Shown here one piece after another: positions 53,727 to 62,400 of a stretch of DNA of 64,000 bases. The notes below the pieces were generated by a model. The model was not told the DNA's origin. It saw only the letters and a list, made by a program, of their open reading frames with translations, and made no database searches. Source of the stretch: Streptomyces sp. NRRL WC-3605. Its GTDB lineage: Bacteria; Actinomycetota; Actinomycetes; Streptomycetales; Streptomycetaceae. Made by a program: the position numbers and the translations under genes. Positions within the stretch are counted from its first letter, which is position 1. Each line of letters starts with the position of its first letter. The stretch is taken from positions 158,697 through 222,696 of the forward strand of contig NZ_LLZN01000113.1 of the NCBI RefSeq assembly GCF_001509795.1, written 5' to 3'.

Positions 53727-54596
53727 GTGCCCCGCATAGCCCTGGTCACCTGCCGTCCCCGGCCCGACGTCAGCGAGGACCGGGACCTGCCGGTGCTGGT
53801 GCGGGCCCTGCGCGAGGCGGGTGCCGACGCCGACGCCGTGTTCTGGGACGACGACGGCGTCGACTGGGGCGCCTACGACCTCGCGGTGATCCGCTCCACG
53901 TGGGACTACAGCTGGCGGGCCGCCGAGTTCCTGGACTGGGCCGAGCGGTGCGGCGCGGCGACCCGGCTCGCCAACCCGGCGGGCGTCGTGCGCTGGAACG
54001 CCGACAAGCGCTACCTCGGCGACCTCGCGGCGGCCGGCGTCCCCGTCGTCCCCACCCGCTACGTCGCCCCCGGCGACACCCCGGGCCTGCCCGACGGGCA
54101 CGAGTTCGTGGTGAAGCCCACGTCCGGCGCCGGTGCCCGGTTCGCCGCCCGGTACGCGCCGCACGAGCACGGCACAGCGCTGCGGCAGCTCGCCCGCATG
54201 CACGCCGACGGCCTCACCGCGATGGTCCAGCCGTATGTGCGGGCCATCGACACCGGCGGCGAGCGGGCCCTGCAGTACTACGGCGGGCGCCTGCTGCACG
54301 CCAGCCGCAAGGGCGCCGTCCTCACCGCCGGCACCCCCTACGACCAGCGCAAGGTCGCCCACCCCGGCCTCGAACCCTGGACGCCCACCCCGGCCGAACG
54401 CGACGTCGCCGAACGCGCCCTGGCGGCCGTTCCGGACGCGGCCGGGCTGCTCTACGCACGCGTGGACCTCGTCGACGGGGACGACGGGCGGCCGCAGGTG
54501 ATGGAACTCGAACTCGTCGAGCCGAACCTCTTCCTGTCCGTCCACCCGGCCTCGGTGCCCCGCGTCACCGAGGCGATCCTCGGCGCCGCGGGCTAA
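53727..54596 (+). CDS. ATP-grasp domain protein (RimK/glutathione-synthetase-like)
   Basis: A protein of 289 residues. N-terminal Rossmann-like segment (ALVTCRPRPDVSEDRDLPVL; FWDDDGVDWGAYDLAVIRSTWDY), then an ATP-grasp core with FVVKPTSGAGARFAARY as the nucleotide-binding loop and a distal YARVDLVDGDDGRPQVMELELVEPNLF motif holding the metal-binding acid and Asn. Such proteins ligate a carboxylate to an amine or thiol; the exact reaction is unknown, and similarity to D-cycloserine-type DcsG is only in fold. GTG start with GGAGGA 7 nt upstream. Divergent from the MerR-PP2C gene by 137 bp. Its last 4 nt overlap the convergent gene. Confidence 0.82.
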   Translation: MPRIALVTCRPRPDVSEDRDLPVLVRALREAGADADAVFWDDDGVDWGAYDLAVIRSTWDYSWRAAEFLDWAERCGAATRLANPAGVVRWNADKRYLGDLAAAGVPVVPTRYVAPGDTPGLPDGHEFVVKPTSGAGARFAARYAPHEHGTALRQLARMHADGLTAMVQPYVRAIDTGGERALQYYGGRLLHASRKGAVLTAGTPYDQRKVAHPGLEPWTPTPAERDVAERALAAVPDAAGLLYARVDLVDGDDGRPQVMELELVEPNLFLSVHPASVPRVTEAILGAAG

Positions 54597-55210
54597 CCGG
54601 CGACCGCCACCCGTTGCAGCAGTCCCCACGTGAACTCGGCGGCCACCTCCCGCCGCGTCCCCGACCCGTCCGGCGCCGTGAACGCCAGGCCCCAGCGGGT
54701 CGGGGCGCTGCCCTCCAGCGGGCGGGCCGGCGCGAAGGCGCGGGCCGCTTCGTCGACCGTGCACGACCAGGGCGTCAGGTCCTCCAGGGTGCGCAGCACC
54801 GGCGCCGGGGCGTCCGGGGCGCGCACCAGCCACTCGTTCCACACCGCCCCGCCCGGCGCGAGCAGCACCTCGAAGCGCAGCGCCGGCCACAGCGGCACCG
54901 GCCACCGCCACGCCTCGCAGTCCAGGTCGCCGACTCTGCGGGACACCACCGACTCGGGCGCGCCCAGCACCGAGCGGTAGCGGGCGGCGGAGCCGCGCGC
55001 CCGGGGCGAGCGGACCATCGCCTGCCAGCGCTTGTTCGCCTCGCGCATCTCGGCCAGGGACACCCCTAGCTCGCGGCGCGCGTCCTCGACCAGACCGGGG
55101 TTGTGGTCGGCCATGCGGCGCAGCAGGACGAGCTGGAAGTGCAGCGGGGTGAACGGACCGGCGGCGTGCGGTCCGCTAGCGGGGCGCTTTCCGGAGGGCA
55201 TGGGACCCAT
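54593..55210 (-). CDS. Uncharacterised actinobacterial protein, last gene of the surface-glycan operon
   Basis: A protein of 205 residues (ATG at 55210; ATG at 55201 also possible). Not recognised. After a variable basic start it has a helical segment FTPLHFQLVLLRRMADHNPGLVEDARRELG with look-alikes in short-chain regulators, then a beta-rich C-terminal half (LPSTLW-like strands; FEVLLAPGGAVWNEWLV). No membrane segment or signal. It overlaps the FkbM gene by about 30 nt, so it is co-translated with the operon. It meets the ATP-grasp gene tail to tail. Confidence 0.65.
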   Translation of the reverse strand: MGPMPSGKRPASGPHAAGPFTPLHFQLVLLRRMADHNPGLVEDARRELGVSLAEMREANKRWQAMVRSPRARGSAARYRSVLGAPESVVSRRVGDLDCEAWRWPVPLWPALRFEVLLAPGGAVWNEWLVRAPDAPAPVLRTLEDLTPWSCTVDEAARAFAPARPLEGSAPTRWGLAFTAPDGSGTRREVAAEFTWGLLQRVAVAG

Positions 55211-55994
55211 GCTCGCGCACCGGCCCGCCGGGACGGCGGCCGTCGGGCAGGAACAGCACCGAGTTGACGTAGCGGGGCCCGCGGAACGGCAGCACCCGGC
55301 GCAGCAGGCCCAGCGCGACGACGTACGACGTCGCCGCCTGGTGCGCCTGGAGCGGGAACGACGCCAGCGGCACCCAGGAGCGGCCCGGCAGCACCCAGCC
55401 CTCGTAGCCGAGCAGCGACAGATAGGTCAGCACCGGGCCGAGCGGCTGGATACGGGACTCCAGTTCCACGAAGAGGGCGGGCCGGTCGCGGGCGAGGATG
55501 CCGGTCGCGCCGCGCAGGACGGCCAGCTCGGCGCCGTCCACGTCGATCTTGACGAAGCCGACGTCCCGCAGCCCCAGATCGTCCAGGGCGACACAGTGCA
55601 CCCGCAGCGCCCGCCCGTGGATGTCCCGGCGCACCAGCGACGACACACCCCGGTCGCCCTCGTCGTCCGGCGGCAGCCACAGCCGTGCCGTACCGGGGCG
55701 GTCGGCGGCGGCGGCCTGCACCACGCGCAGGTTCGCCGGGGCGCCCGCGGCGAGCAGCCGGGCCAGCCGGGGGACCGGTTCGACGGCCACCACCTGCCGG
55801 GCGCGGCCGCACAGCCGGCGGGTCCAGGGGCCGTACCAGCCGCCGACGTCCACCGCCGTGCCGCAGTCCGGCGGGCACAGCTCACCGAGCCGGGCCAGCT
55901 CCGGTTCGAAGCGGGGGTAGACGGCCCGCGCGGCCGCCGCGACCAGCCGCGCGGGCAGCAGTGGCGCCAGCCGGGCCGTGAGGGTGGGGGTCAT
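55176..55994 (-). CDS. FkbM-family SAM-dependent methyltransferase
   Basis: A protein of 272 residues. AVDVGGWYGPWTRRL is motif I, VVAVEPVPRLARLL motif II, and VGFVKIDVDGAELAVLRGA the FkbM signature (K-I-D-V-D/E-G). FkbM enzymes O-methylate hydroxyls of polyketides, sugars or glycolipids. ATG at 55994, 28 nt after the Trm112-like stop; an N-terminal extension to 56078 would overlap that gene. Position in the AftD-like operon suggests methylation of a surface sugar (inference). Confidence 0.85.
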   Translation of the reverse strand: MTPTLTARLAPLLPARLVAAAARAVYPRFEPELARLGELCPPDCGTAVDVGGWYGPWTRRLCGRARQVVAVEPVPRLARLLAAGAPANLRVVQAAAADRPGTARLWLPPDDEGDRGVSSLVRRDIHGRALRVHCVALDDLGLRDVGFVKIDVDGAELAVLRGATGILARDRPALFVELESRIQPLGPVLTYLSLLGYEGWVLPGRSWVPLASFPLQAHQAATSYVVALGLLRRVLPFRGPRYVNSVLFLPDGRRPGGPVREHGSHALRKAPR

Positions 55995-56022
55995 GGGTCC
56001 GTCCGGGTCGTCGTCGGGGCGG

Positions 56023-56232
56023 TCAGGGGGCGAGCCGTCCCAGCAGCTCCTCGTGCTCGTCGTCGGTGACCTGCTCACCGGAGTCCGGCAGCAGCTGCGG
56101 GACGCCGTCCACGATCGGATAGCGCCGCCGCAGCCGCGGGTTGTAGAGGGCCTCGTCCGGCGGGACGAGGTGCAGGGGCCCCTTGTCGAGCGGGCAGGCC
56201 AGGATCTGGAGCAGCGGGTCGTCGGGTTTCAC
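56023..56232 (-). CDS. Trm112/UPF0434-like small protein lacking zinc cysteines
   Basis: A protein of 69 residues from a GTG that overlaps the preceding stop by 4 nt (GTGA). LLQILACPLDKGPL and YPIVDGVPQLLPD are the two conserved strands of Trm112-like proteins, but of the usual four zinc cysteines only one remains (CPLD instead of CPxC; the second pair replaced by LYNPRLRR). Trm112 proteins act as activating subunits of methyltransferases in archaea and eukaryotes. Here it sits between two methyltransferase genes and a permease, so it may stabilise one of them (inference). Confidence 0.8.
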   Translation of the reverse strand: MKPDDPLLQILACPLDKGPLHLVPPDEALYNPRLRRRYPIVDGVPQLLPDSGEQVTDDEHEELLGRLAP

Positions 56233-57149
56233 GGGGGCGTCAACTCCTCGGCGCCGAGGGGGGAGGGTCGCGGGGCGGGGTCGTGCCTGGGCAGGGTCAG
56301 CAGGACGGCGACGGCGAGCACCGTGCCCGCGAGGCGCAGCGCGAGCCGCAGCGGGTCGTGCGGAAGGGACTCGCCGAACGAGAGCGTGCCGAGCACCGCC
56401 GTGTACAGGCAGGTCACCGTCGTGCACACCGGCACGATCAGCGAGGCCCGGCAGCGTTGCAGCGCCGCCTGCGACATGACCAGGCCGAACGCCCCGGTGA
56501 ACAGCAGCAGATACGGGTACGGGGAGCGCAGCAGGTCGGCCACCGCACCCGCCGGTCCCGTCGAGGACAGACGGCTCGACACCCCCTTGATGGCCAGTGA
56601 GCTGACCCCGTACAGCAGGCCCACCGCCACGCCGTACTCGACACCGGTGGTCGGCATGCGGTGCCGGTGCCGGATGCGCCGCTCGGCGGAGCCGTACAGC
56701 CATACGCCGGCCGCCAGCGTGGGCACGCACACCAGCAGGACGAGCGGGTACGGGGCGTCCCGGCCGACCTGGTCCGCGCCCTCCCGCAGGGACAGCACGA
56801 CCATGAGCAGGGCGAGCAGGATCGCGGCCAGCGCGTACCGCTCCCGGCCGGTCGTCTCCTCGCCCAGCAGCCGCGCCGACAGCAGCACCAGCAGCACCAG
56901 ACCGGAGACGAAGAGGCCCTGCGCGGCCGCGATCGGAAGGGTCCGGTACACCGCGAGCTGCGCCCCGAACCCGGCCGCCAGCGCCAGCGACCCGCCGAGC
57001 CACATGGGGCTGCGCAGCACCAGCCCCAGCAGCCGGGCCGGCTGCCGGACGCTCACCTCCGGCAGGGCGCCCAACGCCCTTTTCTCCAGTACGAATCCGA
57101 CGCTGTACAGGGTGTTCGCCACGAGGGCCGCCGCCACTCCCCACCACAT
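56229..57149 (-). CDS. EamA/DMT-type membrane permease
   Basis: A protein of 306 residues with about nine to ten transmembrane segments and pseudo-twofold repeats typical of the drug/metabolite transporter superfamily: WGVAAALVANTLYSVGFVLEKRAL at the N-terminus and GVEYGVAVGLLYGVSSLAIKG in the second half. Starts 13 nt after the methyltransferase stop and overlaps the Trm112-like gene by GTGA. In this operon it could move a lipid-linked intermediate or a small metabolite across the membrane; that role is inference. Confidence 0.8.
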   Translation of the reverse strand: MWWGVAAALVANTLYSVGFVLEKRALGALPEVSVRQPARLLGLVLRSPMWLGGSLALAAGFGAQLAVYRTLPIAAAQGLFVSGLVLLVLLSARLLGEETTGRERYALAAILLALLMVVLSLREGADQVGRDAPYPLVLLVCVPTLAAGVWLYGSAERRIRHRHRMPTTGVEYGVAVGLLYGVSSLAIKGVSSRLSSTGPAGAVADLLRSPYPYLLLFTGAFGLVMSQAALQRCRASLIVPVCTTVTCLYTAVLGTLSFGESLPHDPLRLALRLAGTVLAVAVLLTLPRHDPAPRPSPLGAEELTPP

Positions 57150-57161
57150 GGTCCACGCCCC

Positions 57162-57899
57162 CTACGTCCTGCGCGCGTGCAGCAGCAGGATCGACGCGAG
57201 GGACGGTCTGGCACACGCCAGCCGGTCCAGCGCCCGCAGCGGACGCGGCACCCCGTGGAACGGCGCCCCCGCCAGCCGTACGACCTCGAAGCCGGACGCG
57301 GTCACGAACTCCCGCAGTGCCCGCGCGGTGTAGAGCCGCAGATGCCCGACGACCTCCCGGCCCGGCCGTCCGTGGACCGCCCGCAGACTCACCTCCGAGA
57401 ACACCGGCTGGACCCCGGCGAGCAGCAGGCCGCGGTTGTACCAGGCGGCCAGGTTCGGCGTGGACAGCATGAGATGGCCTCCGGGGCGCAGGACGCGGCG
57501 GATCTCGTCCAGCGCCGAGTCCGGGTCGACGAGATGCTCGACGACCTCGCTGAACAGCACGGCGTCCACACAGCCGTCCCGGAACGGCAGCCCGGTGCCG
57601 GTCAGTTCGCCCCGGACCGCGTAGGGCAGCCGGGCGCGGGCCCGCCTGAGGGCGTCCTGGGACCAGTCGACGCCGACGATCCGGTGACCGGTGAGGAGCG
57701 GGGCGGCGGTGGCGGCCGCGGTGCCGTCGCCGCAGCCGATGTCGAGGACGGTGCACGGTGCCGTACCGGCCGTCCCGAGGGCCGCGGCCAGCATGCCGGC
57801 CTGGCGCAGGGAGCGGGGGGTGCCGGAGGCGACGGGGACGGCGGGGTCCTCGTAGAAGTCGCGGAGGCCGCCGTGGCGCGGGGGCGCTGTGGTGTTCAC
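57162..57899 (-). CDS. Class I SAM-dependent methyltransferase
   Basis: A protein of 245 residues with a UbiE/Methyltransf_11-type core: VLDIGCGDGTAAATA (motif I), IVGVDWSQDALRRAR (motif II), DAVLFSEVVEHLVDPDSAL (post-I), LRPGGHLMLSTPNLA (motif III). GTG start overlapping the upstream stop (GTGA), so it is coupled to the acyltransferase-like gene. Substrate unknown; a lipid-linked sugar or lipid fits the context. Confidence 0.85.
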   Translation of the reverse strand: MNTTAPPRHGGLRDFYEDPAVPVASGTPRSLRQAGMLAAALGTAGTAPCTVLDIGCGDGTAAATAAPLLTGHRIVGVDWSQDALRRARARLPYAVRGELTGTGLPFRDGCVDAVLFSEVVEHLVDPDSALDEIRRVLRPGGHLMLSTPNLAAWYNRGLLLAGVQPVFSEVSLRAVHGRPGREVVGHLRLYTARALREFVTASGFEVVRLAGAPFHGVPRPLRALDRLACARPSLASILLLHARRT

Positions 57900-59467
57900 G
57901 GGGCGACCTCCGTGGTGTGCAGATAGTGCTCGAACAGGTCCCGCAGATGGGCGCCGTCGCCGTGGCCGAGCAGGGCGCGCGACCAGCGCAGGGCGAGGTG
58001 GAGCCGGCCCGCGGTGGAGGCGGTGGTGACGGTGAGGCCGCGGGGCATCCGGGCGGGCGCGGAGAACCACACGGCGTGCGCGCGGCCCGCCTCCTCGCCG
58101 AAGTCCAGGGCGTACGGGATCCGGCCGATGTTGCTGAGCAGCGTGGTGGACGTCCAGGGCGCGGCGGCCCGGCGCAGCCCCCGGGTGAGGGCGGCCCGCC
58201 AGGCGACCGGTGTCACCGGGGCCGTCAGCAGCGCCGCCCCGCGCCCGAGCTGGGGTCGCGGTACGGCCTTGAGGGCCCGCGTCCGCGCGGCCGTGCGCTG
58301 GAGCAGTGCGGGCATCCGGTCGGCGTCCGCCGTCAGTTCCTCGTGCGCGAAGGCGACTTCGACCAGCCGGGTGCCGTTGCCGATGGGCATGCCGGCGTCG
58401 CGGGGGCGGTCGTCCACCGGCATGGTGACGCGCAGGGGGCGGGGGCGGGCGCCGTGTTCGCGGTTCCAGTGGGCGAGGGTCAGGGCCGTGGTCACCATGA
58501 GCTGGTCGTTGACGGTGTAGGGGGCGCCCTGCGGGCGGCGGGGCAGCGGCAGTTCGGTGACGAGCAGGCCGTTGCCCGGGGAGGGCTCCGGGGTGCCGGG
58601 GGCGACCCGCGCGGGCCGCGACCAGGGAGACGGGGCGGCGACGGCGGGCGGCGGCGTCCCGGGCGCGCCGCGCACCGGGGGCGCGGCGGGGGAGTTGTCC
58701 CGGCCGCCGTACAGTTCGGCGGCGGTGGCCAGCACCCGCAGACAGGCCGGGCCGTCGAGGGCGGTGTGGTTGATGGTCAGGAACAGCACGGTGCCGGACG
58801 TGGAGCCCGGCGTGGGGCGGTCCGGCATGGTGTTGGACCCGGCGTCCGGTGCGGGGCGGCCCCGCATGGTCTCGGGCCCGGTGTCCGGTGCGGGGCGGCC
58901 CCGCATGGTGTCGGAAGTGGTGTCGGGTGCGGGGTGGTCCGGCACGGTGTCGGACGTGGTGTCCGGCGTGGGACGGTCCCGCATCGTGCCGCACCCGGCG
59001 TCCTGCACGGGGCGGTCCGCGCCCCTGGGTGGCACCCCCACCGCGTCGCCCGCCTCGCTGCCCTCGACCGGCCCCGACGCCCGGACCACCTCCAGGCGGA
59101 CCGGTGGGGACGACGACAGCGCGGGCGCCTCGGTCAGTGCCCGGGTCCGCGCGTCCCGCAGGGCGTTGCGCCCCGGCGCCGGGAAGCGCACCACCTCCAC
59201 GTCGGGCTCCGCCGTCAGCTCCCAGGCGTACCGGAGCCGGTACCAGCGCCCCGGCGCCTCCCGCATGAGGACGCGCGGATGCCGGCGCAGTGCCTCGGCG
59301 AAGGCGGCGCGCAGCCGTGCCTCGTCCAGCCGGCCCGGCAGATGCACCTCGATGTGCACGGTCTCGGGCTCCTCCTCCTGGAGGCAGTGCCGGGCGACCT
59401 CGTCGACGACGGGGAACGGCACCCGTACCGGGGCGGCGTCGCGCGCGCGGCGCTGGAGCGCGGTCAT
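57896..59467 (-). CDS. Condensation/PapA-like acyltransferase with internal 13-residue tandem repeats
   Basis: A protein of 523 residues of the condensation-domain superfamily. The active-site motif is NHTALDG (H234, D238), a slight variant of HHxxxDG; the N-terminal half has VDEVARHCLQEEEP and HPRVLMREAPGRWYRL, the C-terminal half DRPRDAGMPIGNGTRL and TTLLSNIGRIP (the floor-loop SNxG motif). In actinobacteria such stand-alone enzymes (PapA type) acylate glycolipids. Residues ~160-225, just before the active site, are five tandem copies of a 13-residue Thr/Asp/Pro-rich unit, an insertion absent from the basic fold. Overlaps both neighbours by 4 nt. Confidence 0.82.
   Translation of the reverse strand: MTALQRRARDAAPVRVPFPVVDEVARHCLQEEEPETVHIEVHLPGRLDEARLRAAFAEALRRHPRVLMREAPGRWYRLRYAWELTAEPDVEVVRFPAPGRNALRDARTRALTEAPALSSSPPVRLEVVRASGPVEGSEAGDAVGVPPRGADRPVQDAGCGTMRDRPTPDTTSDTVPDHPAPDTTSDTMRGRPAPDTGPETMRGRPAPDAGSNTMPDRPTPGSTSGTVLFLTINHTALDGPACLRVLATAAELYGGRDNSPAAPPVRGAPGTPPPAVAAPSPWSRPARVAPGTPEPSPGNGLLVTELPLPRRPQGAPYTVNDQLMVTTALTLAHWNREHGARPRPLRVTMPVDDRPRDAGMPIGNGTRLVEVAFAHEELTADADRMPALLQRTAARTRALKAVPRPQLGRGAALLTAPVTPVAWRAALTRGLRRAAAPWTSTTLLSNIGRIPYALDFGEEAGRAHAVWFSAPARMPRGLTVTTASTAGRLHLALRWSRALLGHGDGAHLRDLFEHYLHTTEVAP
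58793..58987 (-). repeat. 39-bp coding minisatellite, five units
   Basis: In-frame units on the minus strand: TMRDRPTPDTTSD (58949-58987), TVPDHPAPDTTSD (58910-58948), TMRGRPAPDTGPE (58871-58909), TMRGRPAPDAGSN (58832-58870), TMPDRPTPGSTSG (58793-58831). A degenerate sixth unit (DRPVQDAG core) lies upstream at 58988-59026. The tract inserts just before the acyltransferase active-site strand. Confidence 0.9.
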
Positions 59468-62400
59468 GTGCCCTGGCCTTCCGGGGAGTCGTCCGTCGGC
59501 GTGCCGTCCTTCTTCCGCGGGCCGCCCGGCCCGGTACGCGGGGCCGGGAGGTCCGGGCCGGGGGCGCCGGGGCCGCGCGCCGACAGCGTCGGGCCCGAGG
59601 CGGGGCGCGGCGGTGTCTGCGGAGGTGTGCCCAGGGGGCTGTGCCCGCGTTCCCGGTGGGGCAGGTCCGGCAGCGGACCGGCCGGTGGCACACCGGCCGG
59701 TGCCCTCGTCTCCTCCGGCCGCTCGCGGACGCTCACCAGTGCCGCGAACAGCCCGAGGAGCGCCAGCAGTTGGGCCGTGTGCCCGAACGCGCCCCGTCCG
59801 GCGCCCACCGGCTCCCCGCCGCCCACGGCGGCGACGATGCCCGCGCCCGCGAGGGCCACGAACGCGAGCGGCACGAGGAGCGTGTGCCGGCGCCACGCGA
59901 GCAGTGCCAGCGCGGGCACCAGCAGTGCCGGCCACCCGGCGACGAGCACGGCCACCACCGTCAGCGCCACCGTGCCCGGCCACAGCCCCGGCAGCGGAGG
60001 CGCGGGGAGCGGCCCGTCCTGGTTCGGCTCCCGGCGCCGCCACAGCACCAGCCCGACGAGCAGCGCGAGCCCGACCGCGCTGCCGATCAGCCCGGCCTCG
60101 TACGTCACCGCAGGCTCGTAGGACAGCCGTACCGTGCCGCCGGCGCCCGCCGGGATCCGCCAGCCCTGCTGCCAGCCGTCGAGCCGGACCGGCGTCAGCT
60201 CCTCGCCGTGCAGCGTGGCGCGCCAGCCGTCGTTGAAGTTCTCGTACATGGTGAGGTAGCTCGCCGCCCCGGAGCCCACCGACAGGGTGCGCCGGTCGCC
60301 CAGCCAGTCCCGGACCGTCAGCTCCCGCGCGGACGCCGGGGCCTCGGCGACCGTGCCGCGCGTCAGCGTCACCCCGGTGAGCGCGAGCGGGCCGGCGTCG
60401 CCGCCCTCGACCCGGTGCTCCCCGGCGGACAGCCGCACCCCGGCCTCCTCCCGCCCCTGCTGACACGGCGTCACGTCGATGCGCCGGCGTTCCACGAGGT
60501 CCCGTACGGTCCCGCGCGCCCCCGTCTCGTACAGCTCACCGTCCACCGCGACCACCGGACCCTTGCCGCACGGGAGTGTGAAGGGCCGGTCGGCCTCCGG
60601 CTGCGGGGCCCGGTACCGGTCGAGCGCCGGGACGTACGCCTCCGTCAGGCCCACCGGGAGCCGCAGGTCCTCGTCGACGACCGGGTTGTGCAGGGTGAGC
60701 GGCGCCGTCCCGGTGATCGTGACGTCCAGCCGGTCGGTGGTGATCGGCGGGAAGCGGACCATGCCGTTCTCGTCGACGCCCGCGATCGCCGCGCCGTCGG
60801 GCGAGGAGATGTGCACCTCGGTGGCCCGGGTGGACAGGCCGCCGGCCGGGGCCAGCACGAGCTCGCCGACCGCCTGCTTCCCCGGCCAGCTCAGATGGAT
60901 CACCGGCCGGTCGCCCGCGATCCACGCCGTCGTCAGGTCGCCGTCGGTGAGGTTGCGCGCGGACAGCCCCGCCCCGAGCCTGGCCGTGGAGTCGGCGGTG
61001 GCGACGATCCGCTCGCGCTGCTCGGGCGCCACCGCGTACAGCAGCCGGTCCAGGGCCTCGCCGGGCACCGGCACCGCCTGCGCCCGCAGTGCGTACGTCC
61101 CGGCCGTGGCGGTCGTGAAGCGCCGGTGCAGGCCCGCCTCCGTGCCCGTCGCGGACAGGCCGGTGGGGTCGGCGGCCCGGGACAGGGAGACGATCTCCGC
61201 GTCGGCGGGGGAGCCCTCGGCGTCGGTGGGCAGCCGCAGCATCCGGGTCACCCGCACGTCCGGCAGGGACACCTCCGAGAAGCCCGCGCCGGTCAGCCCG
61301 GACCGCCGGGACACGGAGTCCGTGATGGTCAGCTTCATCCAGCGGGTCGCGCCCGCGGGCGCCCTCACCGACTGCGCGGACCCGTCGGGCCGCAGGACGC
61401 TGTCGCGCGCGCCCTTCTCCGTCTCCACCCGCACCCGGGTCGGCGCGGCCCGCACCCCGTCCTGCGGCAGCGGCGCCACCTCGAACGACGACGGCATGTC
61501 GTACCGTCCGCCCGCGAAGCCGATCCGCAGCCACTCGCCGTCCGGCGACCCGGCCGACCCCTCGGCCCACGCCGTCGCCGGATCGCCGTCGAAGGCGTTC
61601 ACCGGGTCGAACTGCGGCAGGTGGAACAGCCAGTTGCCGTACGAGGACGCCGTCACCGACCGGGCGCCGCGCAGCTGGGCCACGGTCTGGTGGGCGAGCC
61701 CGGTCAGCGGCAGGATCTGGTGCGGCCGCTCGCCCGCGTCCTGCGCGGCACCCGGCGCGTTCCGCTCCCCGGCCGTGTACGTGTACGACGTGTTCGCGTC
61801 GACCAGCCCGAACCGGGTGTCCGCCCGGCGCATCCCGTCACCGGTCACCCGCACCCCCGGCGAGCCCAGCCCCGGATGCCGGTCGCCGGCCAGCACCGCC
61901 GCACGGCCCCGCAGTTCGGACGCGAGGGGCAGCAGCGCCTCCGGTCCGCCGGACACCACGGCCGTGGCGGCCACCGGCAGCAGCCCGGCCTGGTGCGGGC
62001 GCGGCACGTCCGCGCCGGTGGGCCGGTAGATCTCCACCGCCCGCTGCCGCGGGTACAGCCCCTCCACCTGGAGCGGGGTGTCCGGGGCGATCCGCCCGCC
62101 GGTCATGACGGGCCCGAACCCCGTCACCCGCTCGTATCCGGACTGCTCCAGGGTCCGCTTCACCGTGGTGGTGGGGACGGCACCGATCTGGTCGGGGTCG
62201 AGGTCGTTGCGGACGACGACGTAGTGGATGCCGGCCCGGCCCAGGAAGTCGGCGAGACCCGGCACCTGGCTCCCGGTCATCAGGGCCTGCTCGACCGCGT
62301 CCATCGCACGCCGGTTGCCGGGGGTGCCGAAGGGCACGTAGTCCCGCTGCGCCCAGCGCGAGCCGGCGACCACGTCCAGCGGCTGGTCGATCGTGGTGCC

